Source: UBA6345 sp045577635
GTDB taxonomy: Bacteria > Bacillota > Clostridia > Christensenellales > UBA1242
DNA length: 19,094 bases
Direction: 5' to 3'
Assembly: GCA_045577635.1 (NCBI GenBank)
Contig: JAZNIS010000037.1
Location: 1 to 19,094, forward strand
The notes under the pieces were generated by a model that ran no database searches, had not been told where the DNA came from, and was given only the letters and a program-made list of their open reading frames with translations. The position numbers and the translations under genes are program-made. Positions 6,824 to 13,453 of this stretch are shown here, piece after piece; positions within the stretch are counted from its first letter, which is position 1, and every line of letters begins with the position of its first letter.

Positions 6824-6841
6824 GTTTTTAATAATTAGTTT

Positions 6842-6930
6842 CTCCATCGTTCAGCCATTAGCACCTTAACTAATTAGTCAGGTTGCTGTGTGATCAACGG
6901 GGCTGTCCCTAACACACTCTTTATGGTAAT
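6842..6930 (-). promoter_or_regulatory. SAM-I (S-box) riboswitch aptamer
   Basis: On the minus strand the order and spacing of conserved blocks match the S-box aptamer: AGAG, AGGGACAGCCC, a purine-rich turn, CAGCAACC, then AAGGTGCTAA and the closing GATGG. The P1 helix has a core of only 4 bp (CCAT/ATGG) and its 3' strand is shared with the antiterminator. SAM binding should stabilise P1, free the terminator and switch metK off. Confidence 0.93.
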
Positions 6931-6933
6931 TAT

Positions 6934-6962
6934 ATTTTAACTTTAAAACATATGATTGTCAA
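6934..6962 (-). promoter_or_regulatory. Sigma-A promoter for the metK riboswitch transcript
   Basis: Minus-strand consensus -35 TTGACA (6962-6957), 17-base spacer and -10 TAAAAT (6939-6934). The start point would fall at about 6927, right at the 5' edge of the SAM-I aptamer. Confidence 0.8.
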
Positions 6963-6986
6963 TTAATATGTTTTATTACTAATATT

Positions 6987-8063
6987 TTATTTAATAACTT
7001 CTTCAATAATTCCACCACCTAAACATTTGTTGCCACTATAAAACACAACAAATTGACCAGGTGTTACTGCTCTTTGTTTTTCTTTAAATTCAACAAATAC
7101 TTTGTTTTCTTCAACAGTGACTTTAACTTCTTGTTCAGGTTGTCTATATCTAAATTTAGCAAAACAAGTAAATTCTTTTCCAGGAAGTTCAGGAATCCAA
7201 TTTATTTTATAACTAATTAATGCTTTTGAATAAAGTGGAGATTCATCGCCTTGGCTAACTAATAGTTCGTTAGTTTTAACATTTTTATCAACAACAAACC
7301 ATCTGCCACCATCGGTGCCACTAACACCACCAACATTTAATCCCCTTCTTTGACCTAAGGTGTAATACATAACACCATCATGCTCACCAACAACATTTCC
7401 ATTTAGGTCAACAATCTTACCCCTTTTTGCAGGAATGAAATTCTTTAAAAATTCCCTAAACTTTCTTTCACCTATAAAGCAAATTCCGGTGCTATCTTTT
7501 TTTGTTGCAGTAATAAAACCATATTTTTCAGCAATCTTTCTAACTTCTGGTTTTTCCATTTTTCCAAGTGGAAATAAAACCATTTCAAGTTGCTTTTGAC
7601 TTAACTGATTTAAAAAATAGGTTTGATCTTTATTTTGATCCACTGCTTTAAGTAAATAATGTTTACCATCAGCATTGTGGTCAATATCGCAATAATGCCC
7701 TGTTGCAATATAATCGGCACCAAGTTTAATTGCATATTCTAAAAAAGGTCCAAACTTAATTTCTCTGTTACACAAAACATCTGGGTTTGGTGTTCTGCCT
7801 GCCGAATATTCTTCTAGAAAATAACTAAACACCCTATCCATATATTCTTTTGCAAAATTAACTGAATAATAAGGAATGTTTAATTTATTACAAACCCTTC
7901 TAACATCTTCCCAATCTTGGGCAGCAGTGCAACAACCTTCTTCATCATCTTCTTCCCAGTTGTGCATAAATAGCCCTATTACATTATAACCTTGTTCTTT
8001 TAAAAGTGCGGCGGCAACTGAACTATCTACACCACCACTCATTCCAACAACAACTGTTTTCAT
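6987..8063 (-). CDS. mnmA: tRNA-specific 2-thiouridylase MnmA
   Basis: MnmA (TrmU) adds sulfur at position 2 of the wobble uridine (U34) of tRNA-Lys, -Glu and -Gln, using ATP to adenylate the base and a persulfide delivered by a cysteine desulfurase. At 358 residues it has normal family length. The PP-loop SGGVDSS is at 9-15, the first catalytic Cys is Cys98 (NPDVLCNREIKFG) and the second is Cys195 (GICFIGERKF); the C-terminal beta-barrel and central tRNA-binding region are complete. ATG 8063 lies 1 nt after the stop of the zinc-ribbon/TM2 gene, and AAGGAAAATAA supplies its ribosome binding site, so the pair is transcribed and probably translated together. No clear terminator separates it from the metK promoter. 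Confidence 0.96.
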   Translation of the reverse strand: MKTVVVGMSGGVDSSVAAALLKEQGYNVIGLFMHNWEEDDEEGCCTAAQDWEDVRRVCNKLNIPYYSVNFAKEYMDRVFSYFLEEYSAGRTPNPDVLCNREIKFGPFLEYAIKLGADYIATGHYCDIDHNADGKHYLLKAVDQNKDQTYFLNQLSQKQLEMVLFPLGKMEKPEVRKIAEKYGFITATKKDSTGICFIGERKFREFLKNFIPAKRGKIVDLNGNVVGEHDGVMYYTLGQRRGLNVGGVSGTDGGRWFVVDKNVKTNELLVSQGDESPLYSKALISYKINWIPELPGKEFTCFAKFRYRQPEQEVKVTVEENKVFVEFKEKQRAVTPGQFVVFYSGNKCLGGGIIEEVIK

Positions 8064-8064
8064 T

Positions 8065-8574
8065 TTATTTTCCTTTTATATTTTTTAAACTATGATGTTT
8101 CATATTAACATCTTCTTTTGCTAGAACCACAGGAACTTTATAGTTTTTAAAGATAAAACCCAACATATCGTGAATCCAGAAAAGCATATTTGCAATCATG
8201 CAATAAACACCTATTGACATAAAAACTTGTAAAACAGGTAAAGCCGACCAATTATAACTTTCAGCAAACATTTTTAACATTGTAAATATTAAAGAAAACC
8301 CATATGATGCAGCACAAAATGTACCTTTAACATATCTGCCAACATAAAAGTTTCCAACACCAAACAAACCTAAAAATGCAGTAAGCAAAATTAATTTTCT
8401 TTTATTAACATCTTTGGGAATATCGGTTGTGTAGCAAACATCACTTTTTCTACCTTCCTTAAAAGCTTTTTTTGCTTCAAGGTTACTAGCATTATAAACT
8501 TGTTCGTTTGTTACACCACAATATCTACAAATTTTGCCATCTAGCATTTTTGCACCACAAACAGGACACTTCAT
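8065..8574 (-). CDS. Zinc-ribbon and TM2-domain membrane protein
   Basis: A 169-residue membrane protein. The N-terminus carries a zinc ribbon (CPVC at 3-6, CRYC at 16-19). A short cytosolic linker follows, then a TM2-type region: hydrophobic helix near 60-75, the GxGxFYxGRYxKG hallmark around 72-84, a second helix near 86-101, and one or two further hydrophobic segments (about 112-143) beyond the usual TM2 pair. The function of TM2 proteins in bacteria is not settled. ATG 8574 is chosen because AGGAGA lies 7 bases upstream and the zinc ribbon then begins at residue 3; the open frame to 8622 runs through the promoter. It is the first gene of a two-gene operon with mnmA. Confidence 0.85.
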   Translation of the reverse strand: MKCPVCGAKMLDGKICRYCGVTNEQVYNASNLEAKKAFKEGRKSDVCYTTDIPKDVNKRKLILLTAFLGLFGVGNFYVGRYVKGTFCAASYGFSLIFTMLKMFAESYNWSALPVLQVFMSIGVYCMIANMLFWIHDMLGFIFKNYKVPVVLAKEDVNMKHHSLKNIKGK

Positions 8575-8602
8575 AAAATCATCTCCTAATAAAATACATT
8601 TA

Positions 8603-8630
8603 AGTATAACATAAATTAACATTTTTACAA
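8603..8630 (-). promoter_or_regulatory. Extended -10 promoter for the TM2-mnmA operon
   Basis: Minus-strand -35 TTGTAA (8630-8625), 16-base spacer, and -10 TATACT (8608-8603) preceded by TGT, an extended -10 arrangement. The start point falls about 20 nt before the ATG at 8574. Confidence 0.6.
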
Positions 8631-8723
8631 TAATGATTTATTGTTTTTAAACAAATTTATAAAGCAATATTGTTAGGATTTTTTTAGTTTTAATGATAAA
8701 CTTTTTAAGTAAGGAGATTAATT

Positions 8724-9314
8724 ATGGCACAAACAGAAATAACAGTTCAAGTTTATGAAGATATTAATGTAATAAAACAAAAATTACTTAATTTAGGTTT
8801 TACAGAAAAAGATGAATTTACAGGTGCAGATTATTACTTTACTACATTAAGAGAAAATGAAGTTAAAGCTGCAACTTATAAACAACTTTTAGATTCTAGC
8901 ATTATTGTTAGATCATACAAAACAAAATTTTCTGACGAAGTTAAAAGCAGTTTACTTTTTAAAAACAAGGTTTTAAACAATAATGGTGATGTTATTAGCG
9001 AAGAAAAAGTTACAACAAAAGTAGAAGATGTTAACACTGCTGTAAAAATTTTAAAATTAGCAAAACTTGTTAATTGGGTTGAATTAAAACAAAAAAATGC
9101 TTTTTATGAATTAGATAACAAAACCATTATTGTTGGCACAGTTGAAGGGCTAGAAGGTTCTTTTATGGAAATTGAAGAATTTGACGAAATAAAAAATTTT
9201 TCTGCCGAAGAAAAAATTGATAAACTTGTTGATTATGCTAAAAGTTTTGGTTTTAAAATTGGAACTGATACATCAGTTAAAAAAGTTTATATGTTATTTA
9301 ATAAAAACAAATAA
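8724..9314 (+). CDS. CYTH-like domain protein
   Basis: A 196-residue protein that looks like a CYTH domain (the triphosphate tunnel fold of class IV adenylate cyclases, thiamine triphosphatases and inorganic triphosphatases). Supporting features are the N-terminal strand with Glu5, a helix with LGF near 24-26, the aromatic DYYF (36-39), IVRSY (61-65) where these proteins place a phosphate-binding Arg, LFKNK (78-82), EEK (94-96) and the late GSFMEIEEF (145-153). The ExExK signature is degraded to EITVQ, so substrate and activity are uncertain. ATG 8724 follows AAGGAG at ideal spacing. It is transcribed alone, divergently from the TM2-mnmA operon, and ends in a terminator shared with the convergent peptidase gene. 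I could not place a convincing promoter in the 149-base intergenic region. Confidence 0.72.
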   Translation: MAQTEITVQVYEDINVIKQKLLNLGFTEKDEFTGADYYFTTLRENEVKAATYKQLLDSSIIVRSYKTKFSDEVKSSLLFKNKVLNNNGDVISEEKVTTKVEDVNTAVKILKLAKLVNWVELKQKNAFYELDNKTIIVGTVEGLEGSFMEIEEFDEIKNFSAEEKIDKLVDYAKSFGFKIGTDTSVKKVYMLFNKNK

Positions 9315-9347
9315 AAAAAATCCTTAAAATTAAGGATTTTTTTATTT
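9313..9347. terminator. Bidirectional terminator between convergent genes
   Basis: A perfect stem (about AAAATCCTTAA with TTAAGGATTTT, core 9321-9327 with 9330-9336) has T runs in both directions. It lies between the plus-strand CYTH-like stop (9314) and the minus-strand peptidase stop (9349), so it can end both transcripts. Confidence 0.88.
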
Positions 9348-9348
9348 T

Positions 9349-12135
9349 TTAAAATCTTCTTCTTTTAAATATTAAAGCAATCATCATTATAACAAACGGT
9401 ACAGCAATTGCCCCTATAACCACATACAACATAAATGTTGGTTGTTCTTGGTTTGTGGCTGTTTCACCATCACTTTCTTTATTATTTGTTTCATCATTTT
9501 CCCCCACATCACCTGCCGACTCACCATTTTCAGGGTTAGTAGGAACTTCGGGTTCGGTTGGAGTTTCTGGGTTGGTTGGACCTTCGGGATTTGATGGTTG
9601 TTGACCAGGTGTTTCTGGGTTGGCAGGAACTTCCGGTTCAACAGGAACTTCGGGTTCTGGCATTTCTGCCACTGATGTTGTTACTACTTTTGTAACTTTA
9701 TTATACATATTAGGAATTTCATCAATTTCAAGCAAAATTTTAATTGTTTTACCTGCCATTAATTCATTTACCATAAAACGATTGTTTACAATAGGAGTTT
9801 TTATGGCACTAGTGCCCACAATATATGATAATTTTAGTTCACCAAAATTTGTAACATCTTCGTTGGTTAAATTTTTTAAAGTTACCGAAATTACAACTTC
9901 ATCACCCACTTCAAAAACTGCTTTATATAGCACCATTTTAACATCTATATCGCTTTTTAAAACATTAACGGTAACTGTTGATGTATATGTTTCGTATAAC
10001 GGATTATCTGGTGTAAATTCAACCATATGTGCAGTTGTAGAACTAGGAATTACTGCTGTGTTAACAATTCGCCATTCGCCCGAAATTTTTTGTTGCGAAT
10101 AGTTATCAACAACTTCACCATTACTTAAAGTTACTTGTGATAAATCCTGTCCATAATAAATTGATGTGGCAGATAACGAAGTTTTTAGTTTTAATTCAAA
10201 GGCAACTCTAATTGTTGTAGTCGCCACTGCAGTTTCATATTTACCTTCAACAGATTGTGATAAAACTTTAATTGTAATTACATCATTATTTTTTGCTGTT
10301 TCAGGAATTGTAAAAGCATACCCTTCAACAACTTGTTCTTCACCACTATTTACTTGATAGGTTACAATTATTTCACCCATATCTGCTAGTAATGTATTAT
10401 AAGAATTTTTAATTGTAGCAGTAATATTTACTTGTTCACCCAAATAATAAACTGTTTTTGTTGTTTGAACAGATATTGTTGCAGTTGTTTTATTTACAAC
10501 CGATTTAACTGTTACAGTAATTGAACTATAATCAGATAAAGTTGGTGTAAACATAATAGCAACATCTTCATTGTTTTTTAGCACCTTATTTGGCTCTAAA
10601 AAGCTCCAAACACCTTCAACAGGCAATCCAGACAAGTCATCTATTATAACACCATTAATTATGCTAGATTTATTAATTGTTTCGCCATAATTAATTGCTG
10701 TAAGTGTTGGTGCTGTTTTTAGTTCGGCATCGCCTAAAACTGTTATTGCTTTAATTCTAGCATTATATTTTTCAGGACATGCTCCATCGGTTTTTCCGGC
10801 ATCATACCACCTACTTCCATAATAATAAAACGATTGTTTTTCTAAAACTGAAACATTTGATGTTGTAATTGTTCCTTCACTATAATAATCATCAACACCA
10901 ATAGGTGCATCACAATCAATTCTAACAACAAAAGTGTCGCCTTTATTTAACGGAACTCCTGTGGTTAATTTAATGTTGTGATATCCTGCTGCTGAAAGCG
11001 AACCGGATTGCGAATAAACTAAATTTGTAAAACCAAAACTTGAATTTGTTACAGATAAACTTGTTGGGTTTTTATATATGTAAACAGTGTAATTATAGTC
11101 ACTTTGTTTTACTGAAGCATCATAAATTAATAAACCAACCGAACTTAAAAGTTCGTTTTTATTTGCTGTAAAAGCATTTGCCATTTTACTTATTGTTGGA
11201 TAGTAAGATGGAGAAACTCCACCATCATGTTGATAAAGTGTGTTATAAGTGTTGCTTGGCACTACATCAATTGCAGCATAATAATCAATAGTTTTATCTT
11301 CATAAGAAATCCAAAAATAACCGTTTAATCCCCAATCAGCTCCCCAACTGTTTTTAACCAACCATGCACCATTTTCGCTAGGTGTGCCATATCCGTTAGA
11401 GAAGTTTTCTTTTGGATAATTATCGTCCCAACCAACAATTGTTACACCATGATTAGGGGTTCGGGTGTTAGGATAATAATGGGCATAATAATCATCATTA
11501 ATATAACGACTATCACTATAATAAGAAGTTGTAACTGCACCATATGTTAAAATTGCAGATTTAGCATCTTCAATTTCGTCTGGGTCATATAAATAAAGAT
11601 TATCAATAACATATTCAGTTTCATACATTTTTGATTGTGCAATTGTTGCATTTTTATTGTTTACCAATGTTTGATAAGGTGCAACCGATTCGTTTGCAAA
11701 ACCAATCCAATTTGATAACACAAAAGTTGCAAAAACAGCATTACCACCACAGTTATAATATGGTGTTGAACCAGGTAAAACAGTGTCACCTGTTCCTACC
11801 CTTTGACCATGATATAAAAAATAACCTAAATGCCATTCAGATAAATCAATATCACTGCTAGCTCCATGATTTTTTAAGGCATCAGCTTCGGCACAAGCAA
11901 CAGCCGAAAAAGCCCAACACATACCATATGGTTCCTGATTTTTAACCGAAGTTGAATACAATAAGTTTTCGTAATCGTTATTATATTGGCTTGGAATAAC
12001 ATTTTCGGCAACTTTATCATAATTATTTTCAATAGGAGTTTGTGCAAACACAAAAAAGCTATTCGCACTAAAACCTGTGCAAATAATAGTAAAAATCCCT
12101 ATTAAAAATAAATATAATAACTGTTTATTTTTCAT
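9349..12135 (-). CDS. Secreted, membrane-anchored papain-family (C1A) peptidase with lectin-like and Ig-like domains
   Basis: A 928-residue cell-surface cysteine peptidase. A signal peptide (1-31, likely cut after FVFA) leads into a C1A catalytic domain (about 55-290) with the full triad: Gln67 and Cys73 in KNQEPYGMCWAFS, His229 in PNHGVTIVGWDD and Asn262 in KNSWG. Residues 300-468 match the lectin-like beta-sandwich that often follows such bacterial C1 domains. Then come two tandem copies of a module of about 165 residues (476-644 and 652-821), each with a GEW/GVWS turn and a FTP strand motif typical of Ig-like surface repeats. A Pro/Glu-rich spacer (824-900) precedes a membrane helix (902-923) and a KRRRF tail; there is no LPXTG motif. 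The ribosome binding site is weak (AGAG), and only a poor promoter candidate exists (TTTACT/TATTCT, 12183-12155). It probably degrades external proteins or peptides. Confidence 0.93.
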   Translation of the reverse strand: MKNKQLLYLFLIGIFTIICTGFSANSFFVFAQTPIENNYDKVAENVIPSQYNNDYENLLYSTSVKNQEPYGMCWAFSAVACAEADALKNHGASSDIDLSEWHLGYFLYHGQRVGTGDTVLPGSTPYYNCGGNAVFATFVLSNWIGFANESVAPYQTLVNNKNATIAQSKMYETEYVIDNLYLYDPDEIEDAKSAILTYGAVTTSYYSDSRYINDDYYAHYYPNTRTPNHGVTIVGWDDNYPKENFSNGYGTPSENGAWLVKNSWGADWGLNGYFWISYEDKTIDYYAAIDVVPSNTYNTLYQHDGGVSPSYYPTISKMANAFTANKNELLSSVGLLIYDASVKQSDYNYTVYIYKNPTSLSVTNSSFGFTNLVYSQSGSLSAAGYHNIKLTTGVPLNKGDTFVVRIDCDAPIGVDDYYSEGTITTSNVSVLEKQSFYYYGSRWYDAGKTDGACPEKYNARIKAITVLGDAELKTAPTLTAINYGETINKSSIINGVIIDDLSGLPVEGVWSFLEPNKVLKNNEDVAIMFTPTLSDYSSITVTVKSVVNKTTATISVQTTKTVYYLGEQVNITATIKNSYNTLLADMGEIIVTYQVNSGEEQVVEGYAFTIPETAKNNDVITIKVLSQSVEGKYETAVATTTIRVAFELKLKTSLSATSIYYGQDLSQVTLSNGEVVDNYSQQKISGEWRIVNTAVIPSSTTAHMVEFTPDNPLYETYTSTVTVNVLKSDIDVKMVLYKAVFEVGDEVVISVTLKNLTNEDVTNFGELKLSYIVGTSAIKTPIVNNRFMVNELMAGKTIKILLEIDEIPNMYNKVTKVVTTSVAEMPEPEVPVEPEVPANPETPGQQPSNPEGPTNPETPTEPEVPTNPENGESAGDVGENDETNNKESDGETATNQEQPTFMLYVVIGAIAVPFVIMMIALIFKRRRF

Positions 12136-12217
12136 TAGTAATTACTCTATTTTAAGAATACAACAATATTAAAAATAAGTAAAACAATAACAGTTTAAAA
12201 TTAAAAAATGCAATTTA

Positions 12218-12254
12218 AAAAAAGAAAAAACAGAACGAAATTCGTTCTGTTTTT
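12218..12254 (-). terminator. Rho-independent terminator of gap
   Basis: A near-perfect stem of about 14 bp (core ACAGAACGAA with TTCGTTCTGT, 12230-12239 and 12241-12250) followed on the minus strand by a T-rich run. It begins 15 bases after the gap stop codon. Confidence 0.88.
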
Positions 12255-12269
12255 GTTAATTTTTATTAA

Positions 12270-13289
12270 TTATTTGTTATCTACTTCTGCCATATGGCTT
12301 ACTAAACGAAGTACTTGTGTAGAATAACCAAGTTCGTTATCATACCAAGAAACAACTTTAACAAATGTTGGGCTTAACATAATGCCTGCACCAGCATCAA
12401 ATGTGCTTGCATGCATATCACCAATAAAGTCAGATGAAACAACACTGTCTTCTGTGTAGCCAACAATGCCTTTTAAGCTTGTTTCAGCATATTTTTTAAC
12501 TGTTGCTTTAATATCATCATAAGTTGTTGGTTTAGATAATCTAACTGTTAAATCAACAACAGATACATCAACAGTAGGAACACGGAAACTCATACCTGTA
12601 AGTTTTCCATTAAGTTCTGGTAAAACAACACCAACAGCTTTTGCAGCACCTGTTGAAGAAGGGATAATGTTAGCACTTGCAGCACGACCACCTCTCCAAT
12701 CTTTTTTACTTGAACCATCAACGGTTAATTGTGTTGCAGTAATTGAGTGAACGGTTGTCATTAAACCTTCTTCAATACCGTAAGCATCATTTAAAATTTT
12801 AGCAATTGGAGCCAAGCAGTTTGTTGTACAACTTGCATTTGAAACAACATCCATATCTTTTGTATATTTATCTTCGTTACAACCTACAACAAACATAGGA
12901 CATTCTTTTCCAGGAGCTGTAATAATAACTTTTTTAGCACCACCTGTTAAGTGTTTTCTAGCATCTTCTGCTTTTGTGAATTTACCTGTTGCTTCGCAAA
13001 TATATTCTGCACCACAACCTTTCCAATCAATGTTTGCTGGGTCCATTTCAGCAAAGAATTTAATAGGATTTCCATCAACAACTAAAGTATCACCTTTAAC
13101 TTCAACTGTTCCATCATATCTGCCATGAACTGTATCGTATTCTAGCATATATTTTGCATAGTTAATATCAGTAAATGGATCATTAATTCCCACTACTTTA
13201 ATGTTTGGAAATCTTTTTGTTAGTCTTAAAATAATTCTACCAATACGGCCAAAACCATTAATACCAACTCTAATTTCGTTGTTTTTCAT
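12270..13289 (-). CDS. gap: Glyceraldehyde-3-phosphate dehydrogenase
   Basis: The central glycolytic enzyme that converts glyceraldehyde-3-phosphate, phosphate and NAD+ to 1,3-bisphosphoglycerate. At 339 residues it has the usual length. The Rossmann motif NGFGRIGR is at 11-18, the catalytic Cys154 in SNASCTTNCLAP, the active-site His181 in TTVHSITATQ, and WYDNELGYS near the C-terminus. NDPF at 36-39 with Asp37 at the end of the second strand suggests NAD rather than NADP preference. ATG 13289 follows GGAGGG at good spacing; the frame is open upstream to 13412, but that part covers the promoter and leader. It has its own promoter and terminator, and its leader can fold into two hairpins. fba, another glycolytic gene, lies about 3.2 kb away on the other strand. 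Confidence 0.97.
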   Translation of the reverse strand: MKNNEIRVGINGFGRIGRIILRLTKRFPNIKVVGINDPFTDINYAKYMLEYDTVHGRYDGTVEVKGDTLVVDGNPIKFFAEMDPANIDWKGCGAEYICEATGKFTKAEDARKHLTGGAKKVIITAPGKECPMFVVGCNEDKYTKDMDVVSNASCTTNCLAPIAKILNDAYGIEEGLMTTVHSITATQLTVDGSSKKDWRGGRAASANIIPSSTGAAKAVGVVLPELNGKLTGMSFRVPTVDVSVVDLTVRLSKPTTYDDIKATVKKYAETSLKGIVGYTEDSVVSSDFIGDMHASTFDAGAGIMLSPTFVKVVSWYDNELGYSTQVLRLVSHMAEVDNK

Positions 13290-13317
13290 TTTTCCCTCCA
13301 AAGAAATGTTTAATATA

Positions 13318-13358
13318 GTTAAAAACAATGTTTTAACGGGTTTATTTTGCTTTAAACC
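13318..13358 (-). promoter_or_regulatory. Two hairpins in the gap 5' leader
   Basis: Two inverted repeats lie side by side in the gap leader: GGTTTA/TAAACC (13358-13353 with 13344-13339, 8-base loop) and GTTAAAA/TTTTAAC (13337-13331 with 13324-13318, 6-base loop). The first would sit at the very 5' end of the transcript predicted from the promoter, a position where hairpins can slow mRNA decay. Confidence 0.45.
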
Positions 13359-13365
13359 TACAATA

Positions 13366-13395
13366 ATTATATCAATGTTTAGCCATTTTAAGCAA
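13366..13395 (-). promoter_or_regulatory. Promoter of gap
   Basis: Minus-strand perfect -10 TATAAT (13371-13366) with -35 TTGCTT (13395-13390) at 18 bases. The start point is near 13359, about 70 nt before the ATG. Confidence 0.6.
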
Positions 13396-13410
13396 CTAAT
13401 ATAACAAAAC

Positions 13411-13447
13411 AAAAAAAAGAAACTTAAAATAAATTAAGTTCCTTTTT
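13411..13447 (-). terminator. Rho-independent terminator of the BspA-like membrane protein gene
   Basis: A 14-bp stem (13434-13447 with 13414-13427, one G-U pair) with a 6-base loop and eight Ts on the minus strand, starting 6 bases after the stop at 13454. It insulates the gap promoter from the upstream unit. Confidence 0.85.
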
Positions 13448-13453
13448 ATATTT

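Noticed and set aside
8641..8720. Promoter for the CYTH-like gene
   Set aside because: TTGTTA at 8670 and nearby AT-rich hexamers give only poor -10 matches at acceptable spacing.
9349..9460. Sortase LPXTG anchor on the peptidase
   Set aside because: The C-terminus has a membrane helix and basic tail but no LPXTG-like motif before it.
9620..10102. Plus-strand reading frame of 160 codons inside the peptidase gene
   Set aside because: It is antisense to the Pro-rich and Ig-like coding region, has Ser/Thr-rich meaningless composition and no ribosome binding site.
13290..13412. Longer N-terminus of GAPDH
   Set aside because: The extension lies over the promoter TATAAT and leader hairpins; ATG 13289 has GGAGGG and gives the standard N-terminus.
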